Source of the DNA: Ixodes scapularis
Taxonomy: Eukaryota > Arthropoda > Arachnida > Ixodida > Ixodidae
DNA length: 64,000 bases
Direction of reading: 5' to 3'
NCBI RefSeq assembly: GCF_016920785.2
Contig: NW_024609951.1
Coordinates: forward strand, 1,302,001-1,366,000
Part shown: piece after piece, positions 1-10,469 of the stretch
How the letters are laid out: every line of letters starts with the position of its first letter
Position numbering within the stretch: the stretch's first letter is position 1
Position numbers and translations under genes: made by a program
The notes under the pieces: generated by a model
The model's database searches: none
Told to the model about the DNA's origin: nothing
What the model saw: only the letters and a program-made list of their open reading frames with translations

Positions 1-2
1 CC

Positions 3-1281
3 ATGACTTGCACGGCCTGTAAATTACTAGAACATATCATAACCAAACAACTCGTTTCTTTCTTAGAAATGCATAATGTTCTAAACCCCAACCAACATGG
101 TTTCCGCAGTGGCCTGTCAACGGTAACCCAGTTGATTGAATTTTACCATGAATTAGCCACTTACGTTAACAACCGTACGCAGGTTGATGCAGTTTTCATC
201 GACCTGTCGAAGGCATTCGACCGGGTACCTCACCGCAGACTGATTAAGACATTAATAGATCTCGGAGTTCCCTTTTCTTTGACTAAGTGGATCAATGCAT
301 ATCTTTCAAACCGTCAACAATTTGTGGATATAAATGGTACTTACTCAGGGCTGTTAGATGTTCATTCTGGGGTGCCCCAAGGTTCTGTCTTAGGGCCCCT
401 ACTTTTTTTTAACTTACGTTAACAGTTTGTTCCCATCCAATGAAGATGTCCCAATTAAGCTAAGAATGTTTGCCGACGACTGCGTCATTTACAGTCCCGT
501 TGTTGAAATACAAGACCAGATAAAAGTGAGTAAAGCACTGGCTAACATTGCGTCTTGGTGTCGTGAAAATAACATGAAGATTAATATTAGCAAAACTCAG
601 TACATGCACATAACAACAAAAAGAACTGTCTTAAACTTTAGCTATGAGGTTGCTGGCGTAGTATTGACTGAAGTGGACAGTTACAAATATTTAGGAGTGA
701 TTTTGTCTTCTGACCTCGGGTGGAAAAGGCATGTGGAGTATGTTAAAAAGCGGGCAACTAACAAATTGTGGTACCTGAAGAGAACGCTGGGTAAAACTCC
801 CCCTTCCGTTAAAATTCTTGCGTATAAGACAATTATTAGACCTGTGTTAGAATACGCGTCTGCAGTGTGGAGCCCATGGCAGAGCTCTCTGGTCAGAGAA
901 CTCGAAGATATTCAGTCGCTAGCTGTGCGTATAGTTTTTTCAGATTTCAGACGAACTACGTCTGTGACCGAACTTAAAAGGAGAGCCAATATAAGCCCTC
1001 TGTCAAACAGAAGAGAGAGCCAACGGTTGAAGCTGTTCTTTCAGATTTTCAAGAACTGTATAAAAATTGATGGCTCCGTTTACTTAAAACCAAAAAGTTT
1101 TTACTCGGAACGCTTGCATCACTCAAAGACCGTAGCCCTTATTAAAGCTCGAATAAATAGCTATAAACAATCTTTTTTTGTGCATACAATTGATTTGTGG
1201 AACAGCCTTCCTGGGGATGCTGTCGATTTTGATTCACTCTGTTCTTTCGAAAAAGCCGTAGATAATATTTTTCAGTGCTAA
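3..1281 (+). pseudogene. CR1-like LINE reverse transcriptase, 3' half, one frameshift
   Basis: Two reading frames (3-422 and 427-1281) together form the palm and thumb of a non-LTR reverse transcriptase, the enzyme that copies LINE RNA at the target nick. The first frame has the palm motif DLSKAFDRVPH and the GVPQGSVLGPLL motif. The second has the catalytic FADD box (around 466-483) and the thumb/C-terminal region with LEYASAVWSPW. The frames part at a run of eight T (403-410); dropping one T would rejoin them, so a single-base indel or a sequencing error explains the break. The 5' side is cut by the window edge. The layout matches the minus-strand CR1-like LINE at 38.5-42.2 kb, which shares the same block order. 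The clade assignment is from motif style only. Confidence 0.88.
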
Positions 1282-1566
1282 GATTGCTTTTATTGCTCTT
1301 ATGAAATTATTTTACTGTCTTTATTTTTTATTACTGCTGTTACATTTACTGCTATACTGTTATTGTTATTACTAGTATTACATTTGGTTACTGTATTGTT
1401 TCTCTTCTTTCGAATATGTCGTAGATATTAATTTTCGGTGCTAAGATTGCTTTTTGTTTAGAACTGTTGTGTTTATAATGTGCATGTGTGACACTGTATC
1501 ACCCCACTCCTGCCTTGGCCCTATATTGGGCTGGCAGTATTGATAAATAAATAAATAAATAAATAT
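1282..1566 (+). repeat. LINE 3' UTR and TAAA-type tail
   Basis: This is T-rich sequence following the RT stop codon. It ends in a GGCCCTATATTGGGC hairpin and then about five AAAT units (around 1543-1564). CR1/L2-type LINEs end in short tandem repeats rather than long poly(A). A short phrase, GTGCTAAGATTGCTTTT, occurs twice (around 1274 and 1438), showing an internal duplication of the UTR. Confidence 0.7.
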
Positions 1567-3534
1567 CAATCAGTCTTGAACAGAACCCAACACTTTTAAT
1601 TTTAACTGCACACACTCGTTCAAACAGAAGGGCCACTGTCTCGGCTTCCTCGCTTTGGCTCAACTTTCGTTCTGTCCGTCTCGACTTACCTCGCTGTAGA
1701 ACTTCTCCACTGCGCTCGATCTTCTCCGCAGAGGCAAGCCGATGCCGTTGTCAAAATGTGCCAATATTGCGTTGCTCGTGAACTGGACTATTTAAAGCAC
1801 ACCAACATATTGTTTTAAAAGTGCATCCTTAATATATTAGCATTTTATTATGAGATTGACTACTTATCGTCAATTGAAGTTTGTGTCCCGTAAAAAATTG
1901 TCTTCACTTTATGTAAACTCAGTCCGTTTTCCCCACTTTTTTTCTGTAAACTGCGTTTTCTTCTTCAAGAGGGGCATGCAATATTACATATTTCTGATAT
2001 GCACACTGACAATTAAGAACAGGCACTTACATGGTTATTTGATCGCACGCGACAACACACGTCATGGATTGGCGGCCCGTGTCGTATGCTTCCTGGGTGT
2101 AACGGAGATGGGCCTATAGCGCGGAGGGCCGGGCGTGCTGTGCATGCCTTACAAGCTGTGTATAGCACAAACAGATATGGGACCCCGCTCTGGCTACATG
2201 AAGAGCGCGTTCCATTTTCCCCGCCCTTTGTGCCCTGGCTTTACGCACCGGATAATGTAATATCCGCTGCGCCGCTAAAGAATGGACTAAGGAATGTCAG
2301 TTGCCATCATTGCAAAATTACGAAAATGCAAGATGTAACCAAGCACGAGTGTTCTCAATCGAAACGGATTTACCCGCTGCATTTGAACACAAAAATAAGC
2401 AGTATAGTCTTTGCAGTGGAGCCGACACGCGTAAACTGCGTTTGGCCATAAAAGGCCATAAAAAGTGGCATTTTTCGATGAAGTGGGTTGAAAATACTGG
2501 TCAATCTCATTTTCATTGATCTTTCAAATTTTATATAAAAATTTTGTGAAAATAAAATAAACTTATTCCCGTCGATTGCCTTTGTATAGGACTACACCCG
2601 CATAGTATTTGGTAAGCGACAAATATAATAGCTCATGAGTTACAAAGCTCTGGAGATGTCACCGGTTTGTCAAAGAGACGATGTTTCACATTTTTTATCT
2701 CAATAAACAAAAAAGTGTATTTCCTTTGAGCTAAAAAATAGTCGGAAGAACATACAAGGGCACAAAAAATACTGTGAGTTTTGTATGCGTTCCCTAATCA
2801 CACCAGCGTACAGAACTGGGCAGAAAAATCACAGAGTACAAACATACTTTCATCCTGCTTCACTCAATCTTTTTTTGTGAAACAAAATATTAAAAAAAGA
2901 TTTTTTGAACAGCGGTTTTGTTCTTTCCGGAAATGGGGCAATTAAACATATTTGAAAAAAAAAAATCTAAAGATCCACCCCGACGAGCGTGTTCGATTTC
3001 AAATGAAACCACCCATAATTTTACACCTTGAGTAATGAATAATTCGTTGAAAAATCATGCGATGTTGTAAAAAACGTGTTTTAATTCGGTAATCCACGCA
3101 TAACCTTGTAGCCAACCTCTAAGACACGCATCACCACCGGCGACGACCGCAGCATTGCCAGCTATCGAAGCACCGGAATGCTTGGAGACGCACATAAAAG
3201 GACCGTGGAGACAAATGCCACGGAAAGAAACATGTCTCGGAGACAGATACGCACCATGTCGCGCGACGGGGCGAATCCCGTGCTTGTTGCGGGCTGCCGT
3301 TGATTCTGGTCGATGGCAATGCGGCATCTCTCATGTCACCCAGGTTTCTATTTATTTTAGGGTCCTTGATAGAGTTTCATACGCACCACAAATAAACTTA
3401 TTGGCCTAAATACAGGTTCTAAACAGTTTAAATGTGTATAGAAAGCGTGTCCTCGAGTTGAACACGTGACATCGCAGTTGGTTTCGTTTTGGCTTTAACC
3501 CTTCACCAGGAAGCAAGCGGCCGTGAAACACCAA
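1567..3534. other. Non-coding stretch, no supported gene
   Basis: AT-rich sequence with short open frames in both strands that show no recognisable domain, no good codon bias and no convincing splice pattern. I see no repeat structure beyond short A and T runs. Confidence 0.5.
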
Positions 3535-3561
3535 GGGGGGGGGGGGGGGGGGGGAGGGGGG
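3535..3561 (+). repeat. Poly(G) tract
   Basis: Twenty consecutive G (3535-3554), one A, then six more G. It is a simple-sequence tract that could form quadruplex DNA and is prone to length error in assembly. Confidence 0.9.
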
Positions 3562-3639
3562 AAGTACCGCCGCTTCCCATGCACCCTCCGCAGAATTTAC
3601 GGTGCTCCGTGGTGGCCACCATATTACCGTAAAACTTCA

Positions 3640-4283
3640 TACCGGTGTTCCTGCATCTGCAGGTCATCTTTAAGTTAGAGCTGACAGAAAAAATCAGGCC
3701 ACGGCGCACCGCCGATGTACGCTGGAAGCTAGAGCCGGTTTGGCGGTTTTGCATTCGTTGGTTTTGCTTGGTCGGAGAAATCTGGCAACAACGCACGTTT
3801 AACATGGCGCGAGTATTGTTTTCGTTGAGGGGACACGAGATGCGCCGCGGTTTGCGATCACATGTGGCGAAGACGTGACCGGAGAAGTGCCCGTGTGATG
3901 TTTGCCAGAAGGCGGAAGGTATCATTCGTAGCCGTCGTGCGTGCTTTGAAAGCGAAGAGAGTCACAGGGTCCACGAGTGCGCTACCACAAGCCAAGGCTC
4001 ACGACAGCACTCCGTTGCCTTCGGCGATCTCGCTCTATTTGGTGAAACTTGGCTATGCGATAAAGAGCTGAAACGTTCGTGGTGTGTGGTGCGGTGCTTG
4101 GAGGTGGAAACCCACACTAACACGGAGCGGAAATTGGTTGTTGTGGGGTTGTGGTTCAACTGGTTCAGTCCCGTCGTCGTCAGCTGATCCGGACCAGCTG
4201 GCTCGAGAGGACGCAGCGAGCGTTTTTAAAAGAAGATCTTCCTTCGTTCCGTTTCAAGATGTAGAAGATTCCCGGCATATACC
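3640..4283 (+). other. GC-richer block with a possible first coding exon
   Basis: A relatively CpG-rich stretch contains an open frame from ATG 4084 running to a consensus donor (GTGAGTA at 4284). The last 40 codons read like protein (acidic and Ser-rich, ending FVPFQDVEDSRHI). I do not recognise the product and see no matching downstream exon, so this may be chance. A spliced transcript would be needed to call it a gene. Confidence 0.22.
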
Positions 4284-4289
4284 GTGAGT

Positions 4290-5520
4290 AAAAACCTGCG
4301 GTTATTTTTAACAAAATTACGTCGTTTATATTGAACAATTGACTCCAGATTGTTTTCCCATATCTGCCGTTTTTATGCTTCGTGTTTTTGGACTTCGTTT
4401 GCTAAGCGACGTGTTTGCGCAGCGACTCACACGGATCGTGTAGATGACTCAGTCCTGCAAAGGACCGGTTATACAGAATTTCAGGGAAACTTAAATCACC
4501 GCCGATATTTTCTTGTAAATCTCGTGCGAGTTTGTTGCGCTCATCCTGTGGTGTGAATAAATTATGGCAAGGTTTCCTACCGGTCCACAGAATCATGAAC
4601 TGAGACCATTCTTTTACGAAGTGAACATAGTGCTTTTTCATTATTTTGGAAAGAGGCGTTGGGGCATTTCTTATCATACAATCACTTGAGAGTTGAGAAA
4701 GTGGGGAGAGCGAGCAAGTTTTCCCGACTTTGTATCTTTTCTCTCTGGCACTGCCCCTAGTTTCAAGTTTCATTTTCAGTAGGCACACCTACTAGCAGGT
4801 GCAAACTGCACTAAAGCAGGTAAAAAAGTAAAAAGTCAGGAAGGTGCAAACTCCGTGTTTCGCGCTTTTCGCTAGGTGTGTGGGTAAGTGCTTTTACGAG
4901 GTACGCAGAATATGCGAACGATTTTGTTATGCCCGTCGTTTGCGTCTCTCCAGCGAAACGAATAGGATGATCTACAAAGGTGCAATCACATGCCAAGATT
5001 TTACGATAACTGACTATGGAAGCGTTTGCTTCGATAGACAGTGTAGTTGTATTTAACCTGCTCTCTGCACCACCGTGTCATGACGAAGAGCTGGAACGGT
5101 CACGGTTTTTGCTGGCGGTTGACAGAAACCCGCTAAGCAGCATCCTTCCTGAGTCAGTTTGCCCACCGGCGTCGCCTGCTAAGGATCTAGCGGCATATTT
5201 TTCCCCAATCACTTCAAAATCATTCCTCGTTTTTTGCAATCTTTAACTTCAAGGACCTTCCATATTCACAGAACTATTTCCTTTCAACACTTTTCATGCG
5301 GGCGAAGAGAAAACAAGTGACACAACCGAGGTCCTAAGAATAGGGTAAATGGAGAATCGGCGTCGTGCCATTTTTGAGAAGAAATTGTTGCACTGGCAGG
5401 GCAGTGCGTGCTGGGGCTTTGTTTTAATAAAACTATTATTTCCCCTTTTCCTCAGATCGGAGCATTTCTTTCTTACTCAGCTTCTCAAGCGTCGCGAAAT
5501 TCCCAGGTAAAACACCTGAT
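4290..5520. other. Non-coding stretch, nothing recognised
   Basis: Mixed-composition sequence. Short frames on both strands have no recognisable domain. No repeats or RNA genes are apparent. Confidence 0.45.
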
Positions 5521-5528
5521 TAACAGCG

Positions 5529-5760
5529 TCATTTAGAGGCACAAACGCGAAGTGAACAATGCCCAATATTTTCTACATTTTCATAAATTGAGGAGGTTGA
5601 GGGTCGCCCTGAACGAGGTTGGTCGGCGATCAGTAATAATTCTCTGGTTTTAAAGTGAGAAAACCACTCGTAGACTTGCGATTTCTCATTGGCATCTTCT
5701 TTGTAAGCTCCCTGGAGTATTACAAGAGTTTCCGGCACCGTTTTTCCTAAAAGAGATCAA
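5529..5760 (-). pseudogene. mariner transposase N-terminal fragment
   Basis: The frame starting at 5738 (and open a little upstream, LGKTVPETL) matches the DNA-binding N-terminus of mariner transposases. It has the second helix-turn-helix block (SQVYEWFSHFK), then the hallmark DxPRSGRPSTS linker, then ENVENI. Only about 70 of the usual 340-350 residues remain, and the DD34D catalytic domain is missing. Terminal inverted repeats are not evident. It is a dead truncated copy. Confidence 0.75.
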
Positions 5761-6008
5761 AATTTCACGGTCGCGTGCTGTGCCTTTATATCACACATTG
5801 CAATAAAAGAAAAATAATAATTTTTCACCGCTTGGGGAAAAAATATAGCAGACAATGCTTGTCGGCAAACTAACTCGGAAAAGATGTTGTTAATCGCTGC
5901 TAGCTGCGGAAGCTGGTACTACAAACGGCCCGCCCTTCAGAAACGCCTTCCGATTATTTTTGCGGCCACCCATATTTTTAAAACAAAAAAGGATGGCAAC
6001 CAGTCAAT

Positions 6009-6545
6009 GTTGTCAGACCACCATGCGAAATTGCTTGGTGGTCTGACAACATAAAGAGCATCGACATTTTAATGCTGGCAAGCATCGTCATTACCGAAGA
6101 GATGTGGAGGCTTCGGAGAGAGTCGTATGGGCAGTGTGCGATCGCACAACTGCTGTGTTTTCTGCCTTCCGACCATGGAATGTGGACGAACAGTTTAAAC
6201 AAACTACCGCAACTGTGTGACAAAATTCTCCAAGGCCTGTGCACGCTGGCGACAACCTCGTGGAAGCAGCGGAGCAAGTCCTACGCCTTCGCTGTGGAAG
6301 CTTACACACTGGTGGGTTGTCACCAGCATGTACACAGGCCTCTGAGAGTTTCGTCAGACAGTTGCGATTGGTTGTTTGAACTGTTCGTCGAGATTTTATG
6401 GTCAGAAGGCAGAGAACACAGCTCCTGCACCATCGCACATTGCAGTACGGTTGTCCTTGATGCCTCCAACGTGTACCGTCAACGCTTCCTAACATTAAAA
6501 TAGCGACGCTCTCGGTGTTGTCAGACCACCAAGCAATTTTGCACA
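6009..6545. mobile_element. Foldback (long inverted repeat) element, about 0.54 kb
   Basis: Nearly the whole segment is an imperfect inverted repeat. The left arm (about 6024-6270) pairs with the right arm (about 6300-6542). The outer 50 bp are the best matched (TTGCTTGGTGGTCTGACAAC against its complement). Inner blocks around CTGTTCGTC and GGCAGA.AACACAG are found in both arms in opposite orientation. The left end also carries a smaller terminal palindrome of the TGTTGTCAGACCACCA motif. The loop is only about 30-40 bp. Open frames in the arms mirror each other and are not genes. No target duplication is clear. Confidence 0.75.
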
Positions 6546-7660
6546 AGGTTTACTGAGGTACGGCAATTTTCTCTGTGATAGACCATTTCATGTTCCCATA
6601 AAGCAACATTGGCTCTCAGGATAATTTGGGCACGAAGCCTATAATGGCATCAGAGTCCTTGCCAAACTCTGACACAACATTCATTCTCGATCCAAGCCAA
6701 GCCGAGCTCATGCCGAATGCTTGCACAGCCCTCGTGTCCAATACATGCCTGGAGTGTGTGCCCAAACAAGGGCGGATTTTGATAATTGGTGCTGCAGCTA
6801 CCATACTCTTGTTCAGCTCTAAGCTAAGACTGCGCTGGAATCTACGTCCTCGTTAGACAAGTCATACACCTCTCTTTTGCCTCGTCATCACGCTCCCGGC
6901 CATACCCATGCGCGGAGAGCCGGGTCAGGTGATAAGAAGGAGGCAGCTGATTGGTCTGGCAGGCACGTAGCTCCCACTGTAGTCTCAGCTTAAGGGTAAA
7001 CGGAGTGTAGATGGCGCACACTTTTGGAAAGGGTCTATTCAAGGGTTGCTGACAAGGTGTAGGGGGCTGCAATACAAATGGCAGAAGCGCATAGTGCAAT
7101 ATCTTCTACACGGGGTAGGGCCTCCTCAATCTGCAAGCCATGCAGCTTTTTGCTCTATCTCCTTCCTTTGTATATAAAGAAAAATTCTTTATTTATTTAT
7201 TTATTTATATTCACTCGTCTCCTATCATTTTTATAAACCTAGCCTTTGTTTTTGTCGTGGGCAACACTGAATCCCATTGCTGCTACCATGTCGTGGTCGA
7301 GACAGGCTAACGACGACCACTGGTTTATTGCATACTATATGAGGTCTTGCGGGTTGTCTGGCTGGTGGCATCGATTACACGATGGGCCTTGTCTGCCAAC
7401 CCTCTTTCGCGTCTTTTCGCTGGTTCTTGCCACATGAGGTGCTGCACTCGGCGGTGGGCTGCGGTCTTGCTCATAGCACTTCTAAATTACCATAAAAAAA
7501 TGAAAGCCGTTTACAGCTCCCTGTAATGCCGAATTAGAGTGCAGCATTTGAGGAGGAGGAGGGAAGGATACTGAGGGGAAGGTATATCCTCCTCCCTTCT
7601 CCCCACCTCCTCATCCTGTCTGCTACTCCTCCCTCCGCCCGGCGTCGCCGTCACCTCACG
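6546..7660. other. Non-coding stretch with a TTTA microsatellite
   Basis: No gene is supported. A short run of TTTA units lies at about 7187-7208. It could be the reverse complement of a LINE tail, but no LINE body is visible next to it. Confidence 0.45.
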
Positions 7661-7661
7661 T

Positions 7662-7733
7662 GGGTCAGGTAATCTCACGGGGGTCACGTGACGTCAGCGG
7701 GGTCACGTGACGTCACCGGGGTCACGTGACGAC
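7662..7733 (+). repeat. 19-bp tandem repeat of overlapping E-box and CRE-like motifs
   Basis: Three phased copies of a 19-bp unit. CACGTG boxes lie at 7685, 7704 and 7723, and in the first two copies each runs directly into TGACGTCA (7689-7696, 7708-7715). A looser CACGTGGGTCAGG precedes them. The combined CACGTGACGTCA composite would be readable by bHLH and CREB/ATF-type factors. Function is inferred from motif only. Confidence 0.7.
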
Positions 7734-7739
7734 GCCGAC

Positions 7740-8380
7740 GCCACTCAAGCCGGAAACGAGCGCCTAAAAGCTGCGCTGTAAAAAGGAACAGGGGGACAAA
7801 CCTGTAACAATGTAGCAAACAGAGATGTTTCAGGGTGGCTTGACACGAAGAAATTTTTTCAACACTTTGACATCGCAAGGGAAGCACAATTTTGGAAGTT
7901 TCACGGTCTAAACCAGCAAGGATTGATGTACATTCCCAGCACCTGGCCATAGCCTGACAAGCAGCTGAAATCTCATTTTAATCTTGAAGGCGCAATAGCT
8001 GCAATGCACTTTTTTCCCACATACCGACGGCACCATGCGGTGGCTGCACGACCTAAAAATTGAGCAAGTGACTTGCGCTACAAATCGATGATGGAAACTA
8101 CGCTACCACTTTCTTTGCTCTCTGAGCTGCGGCGCGGGCGCGACGGCATGCGAGCCACGCGAGCAGTAGGAAGGTACGCACATAGGAACTTTCATACCTA
8201 GTGATCAGCTGCGCAGAAAGAACCAGGGGGAACCCGCAAAAAACAAGGTAACCTGGCGAGCAACGATGGCGGCGGTGGCGAGCCTGTGTGGCAGGAGGCA
8301 ATGAGAAAGCCGTCTTTTACTTCGTCCCAGCAATAGAGCCGGGCGGCGTTCCTGCCGGGGAGAGCCCAAGCACCACGGAT
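7740..8380. other. Non-coding stretch, nothing recognised
   Basis: GC-moderate sequence with short frames but no domain, no clear repeat and no RNA gene. Confidence 0.4.
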
Positions 8381-8384
8381 TTTG

Positions 8385-8565
8385 GCCAAGAAATGGCCAA
8401 TGGCTGGGGATGGTCTTGTGGCCAGTGGCCAACGAGTGCCATTCACTGGCCAATGCTCTGCCGATGACTGATGGCCAATGGCCAGAGAAAGGCCAGTCAT
8501 TGGCCAATCCTAGGCCACTCTCTGGCCACTGGCCGAAGGACAATTGCCAGCCGTTGGCAAATGGT
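8385..8565 (+). repeat. TGGCCA/TTGGCCAA word cluster
   Basis: About a dozen occurrences of GGCCA/TGGCC in 180 bp, many as TGGCCAATGGCC or TTGGCCAA palindromes, without a fixed period. One more pair occurs beyond the Penelope arms, at about 9547-9565 (TTGGCCAATGCTAGGCCA), so the cluster may have been split by that insertion. Confidence 0.55.
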
Positions 8566-8812
8566 TGAAAAAAAAAAAAACCGAGACTGGGGGTAAACGA
8601 CACAACACTGAAAAGTCTTTACCACAGCTGAAATTTTTATGTTCCAAACATAACCAAACATGGTTATATAGGCACTTCGATACAAAAGAAAAAAGGGCGA
8701 GAGGGTGGGAACCCCAAAGAATGCCGCTTTCCCCCAACGTAACCTCTGACTAAACAACAAGGACAACAGACGCTGCGTCATGCACTTCTCTTATCTTTGA
8801 CCCCTCGCTTCC
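8566..8812 (+). repeat. Penelope-like element inverted arm (left)
   Basis: This is the reverse complement of 9264-9508 at roughly 85% by eye. Shared blocks include the end GAGACTG.GGGTAAACGACACAACACT, the CACTTCGATACAAAAGAAAA block and the inner AGAGAAGTGCATGACGCAGA-type block. Inverted pseudo-LTRs around a GIY-YIG domain are a known arrangement for Penelope-like elements. Confidence 0.75.
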
Positions 8813-8874
8813 CCCCCGCCAAACACACTGGTAACTCCAAGCCCAGTAACACACATACAAAAGGTCAGAACTTT

Positions 8875-9284
8875 TCACAGCCTAAGAAAACGCCGCAGTT
8901 CATTGTCCAACCCAAACGACGGCTTATTAACTGCGTTCCCGTGTCCTAATATCGTTAATGACTTTTTTATCAACCGCTTATGGTCATCTTTTTCCCGCAA
9001 CTCTATCGAAGTTAGATGCGACAACGGTACACAGTTCCTACATTCGATCAGATATTTTGACACTTCGGAGTACGGGTCTCTTTCTTTACACAACGTTTGT
9101 GTTCAGTCAACCGCTCATTTATACACCGTTTAGCTTGCCCAATATAACAAAGGATTGTGGCATTTGTTGGTTTTCGGGTAGAAGGGACGATGGGTAGTTC
9201 TTTTCTTTTTCTTTTTCTTTTTGTATATGTGTTACTGGGCTTGCGGTTACCAGTGTGTTTGGCGGTCATGAAGCGAGGGGTCAA
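8875..9284 (-). pseudogene. Penelope-like element GIY-YIG endonuclease remnant
   Basis: Frame 9284-9048 contains CYIGQAKRCINERLTEHKR, the GIY-YIG endonuclease core used by Penelope-like retroelements, with the conserved Arg and Glu-His region. Frame 9093-8875 continues with the C-terminal tail (ILGHGNAVNKPSFGLDNELRRFL), which corresponds to the end of the same polyprotein. A frameshift near 9090 separates them. The RT domain is missing. The remnant sits exactly between the two inverted arms, so the copy is a 5'-truncated or deleted element with both pseudo-LTRs. Confidence 0.8.
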
Positions 9285-9508
9285 AGATAAGAGAAGTGCA
9301 TGACGCAGAGTCTGTTGTCCTTGTTGTTTTTAGTCAGAGGTTACGTTGGTGGATAGTGGCATTCTTTGTGGTTCTCACCCTTTCCCCCTTTTTTCTTTTG
9401 TATCGAAGTGCCTAACCAGGTTTGGAAAATAAAAATTTCAGCTCTGTTAGAGATTTTTTAGTGTTGTGTCGTTTACCCGCAGTCTCGGGTTTTTTTCAAC
9501 CTTGTGCA
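9264..9508 (-). repeat. Penelope-like element inverted arm (right)
   Basis: Partner of 8566-8812 in opposite orientation. It ends at the TTTACCCGCAGTCTCGGGTTT block that mirrors the outer end of the left arm. Confidence 0.75.
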
Positions 9509-10262
9509 ATGTACACCAGCTCGTTCGCGCCCTCACATTTTGTTCATTGGCCAATGCTAGGCCACTTCTGTGCTACTTAGGAGGGTTTTCGGACTAAAAT
9601 CGGGCCGCCGGAGCCGAATGACAGTATTCTACGTTCCTGGCGCCGACAGGAGACGGGGGACACCGGCGCCCCGCCCCATCAAGGAACGGCCAATCAAAAA
9701 ACAGAAAACTTTCGCTCAGTCTGGCGGATTCTCAAAAGTTGGGTTACCATGGGCCCGGCCCAGGGAGTGGGGATTGACCGTAATGTATCGAAAGAGGCGT
9801 TGAAGGCGCGAAGAACTGGTGGTTCCGCGGTAAAGCACAGGTTGCATAGCTGACGACTATGGCGGTTAGAGGTACAGCCGCCATTCTAGGTACATTTCTC
9901 CTATGGAGTCGTTAATTGGTCGCACGACGAACGCGACTTTAAAAAAGGGCATTCGTGGCGTCCACCGAAACGTCTTGTTTTTTTTTCGGTTTTTTTCGTC
10001 CATTTTCTTTTTTTTTCGCCAGCTGGTAAGAAGGAAGAGTAAAGCCGACTGTCCACACAAACCCTCACAGCAGCTCAACATCGAATCCGAGTTCAGGACG
10101 AAGATGAACAGGAGTACCTGCGTTGCGACTGCACATACAGTCCTGAAGCGACTGACTGACGCTACAATATATTTGATGGATGCTAAGATTGTGTCGGCCG
10201 CTCTTCGAAGAGATGCACACTTTCATGGTTTTTGTTTACGGTCGCGTGCATCCTCTATACTT
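9509..10262. other. Unassigned sequence beside the Penelope-like element
   Basis: Open frames here have no recognised domain. The stretch 9935-9975 contains GTGGCGTCCACCGAAACGTC, which resembles the second half of a hammerhead stem II plus GAAACGTC, followed by several long T runs. It may be more decayed Penelope pseudo-LTR. Confidence 0.35.
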
Positions 10263-10446
10263 TACGACAACGTTCCTTGGCAATGCAGTGAAAGGTACGT
10301 CCCGCGTCACCTCTCTCATTTTGAGTGTGCGCAGGCTCTCCTCCTCCCCCATATCCGGGGAGAGAACGAGAGCCCGCGCACACTCAAAATGGGAGAGGGG
10401 ACGCGAGCCTGTACCTTCCACTGGATTGCCAAGAAAAGTTGTCGCG
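10263..10446. repeat. Imperfect palindrome of about 184 bp
   Basis: Left arm 10263-10350 and right arm 10358-10446 are reverse complements with scattered mismatches. Shared blocks are ACGACAAC, TTGGCAATGCAGTG, AAGGTACG, CATTTTGAGTGTGCGC and GGCTCTC. The spacer is only a few bases. The two strands give near-mirror frames, which are artefacts of the palindrome. It is probably a foldback-type MITE or snap-back duplication. Confidence 0.75.
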
Positions 10447-10469
10447 GAGCATAGTATACCGCCTCGTGA

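Noticed and set aside
6072..6546. The long frames on both strands in this interval as genes.
   Set aside because: They are mirror images caused by the foldback structure and have no domain.
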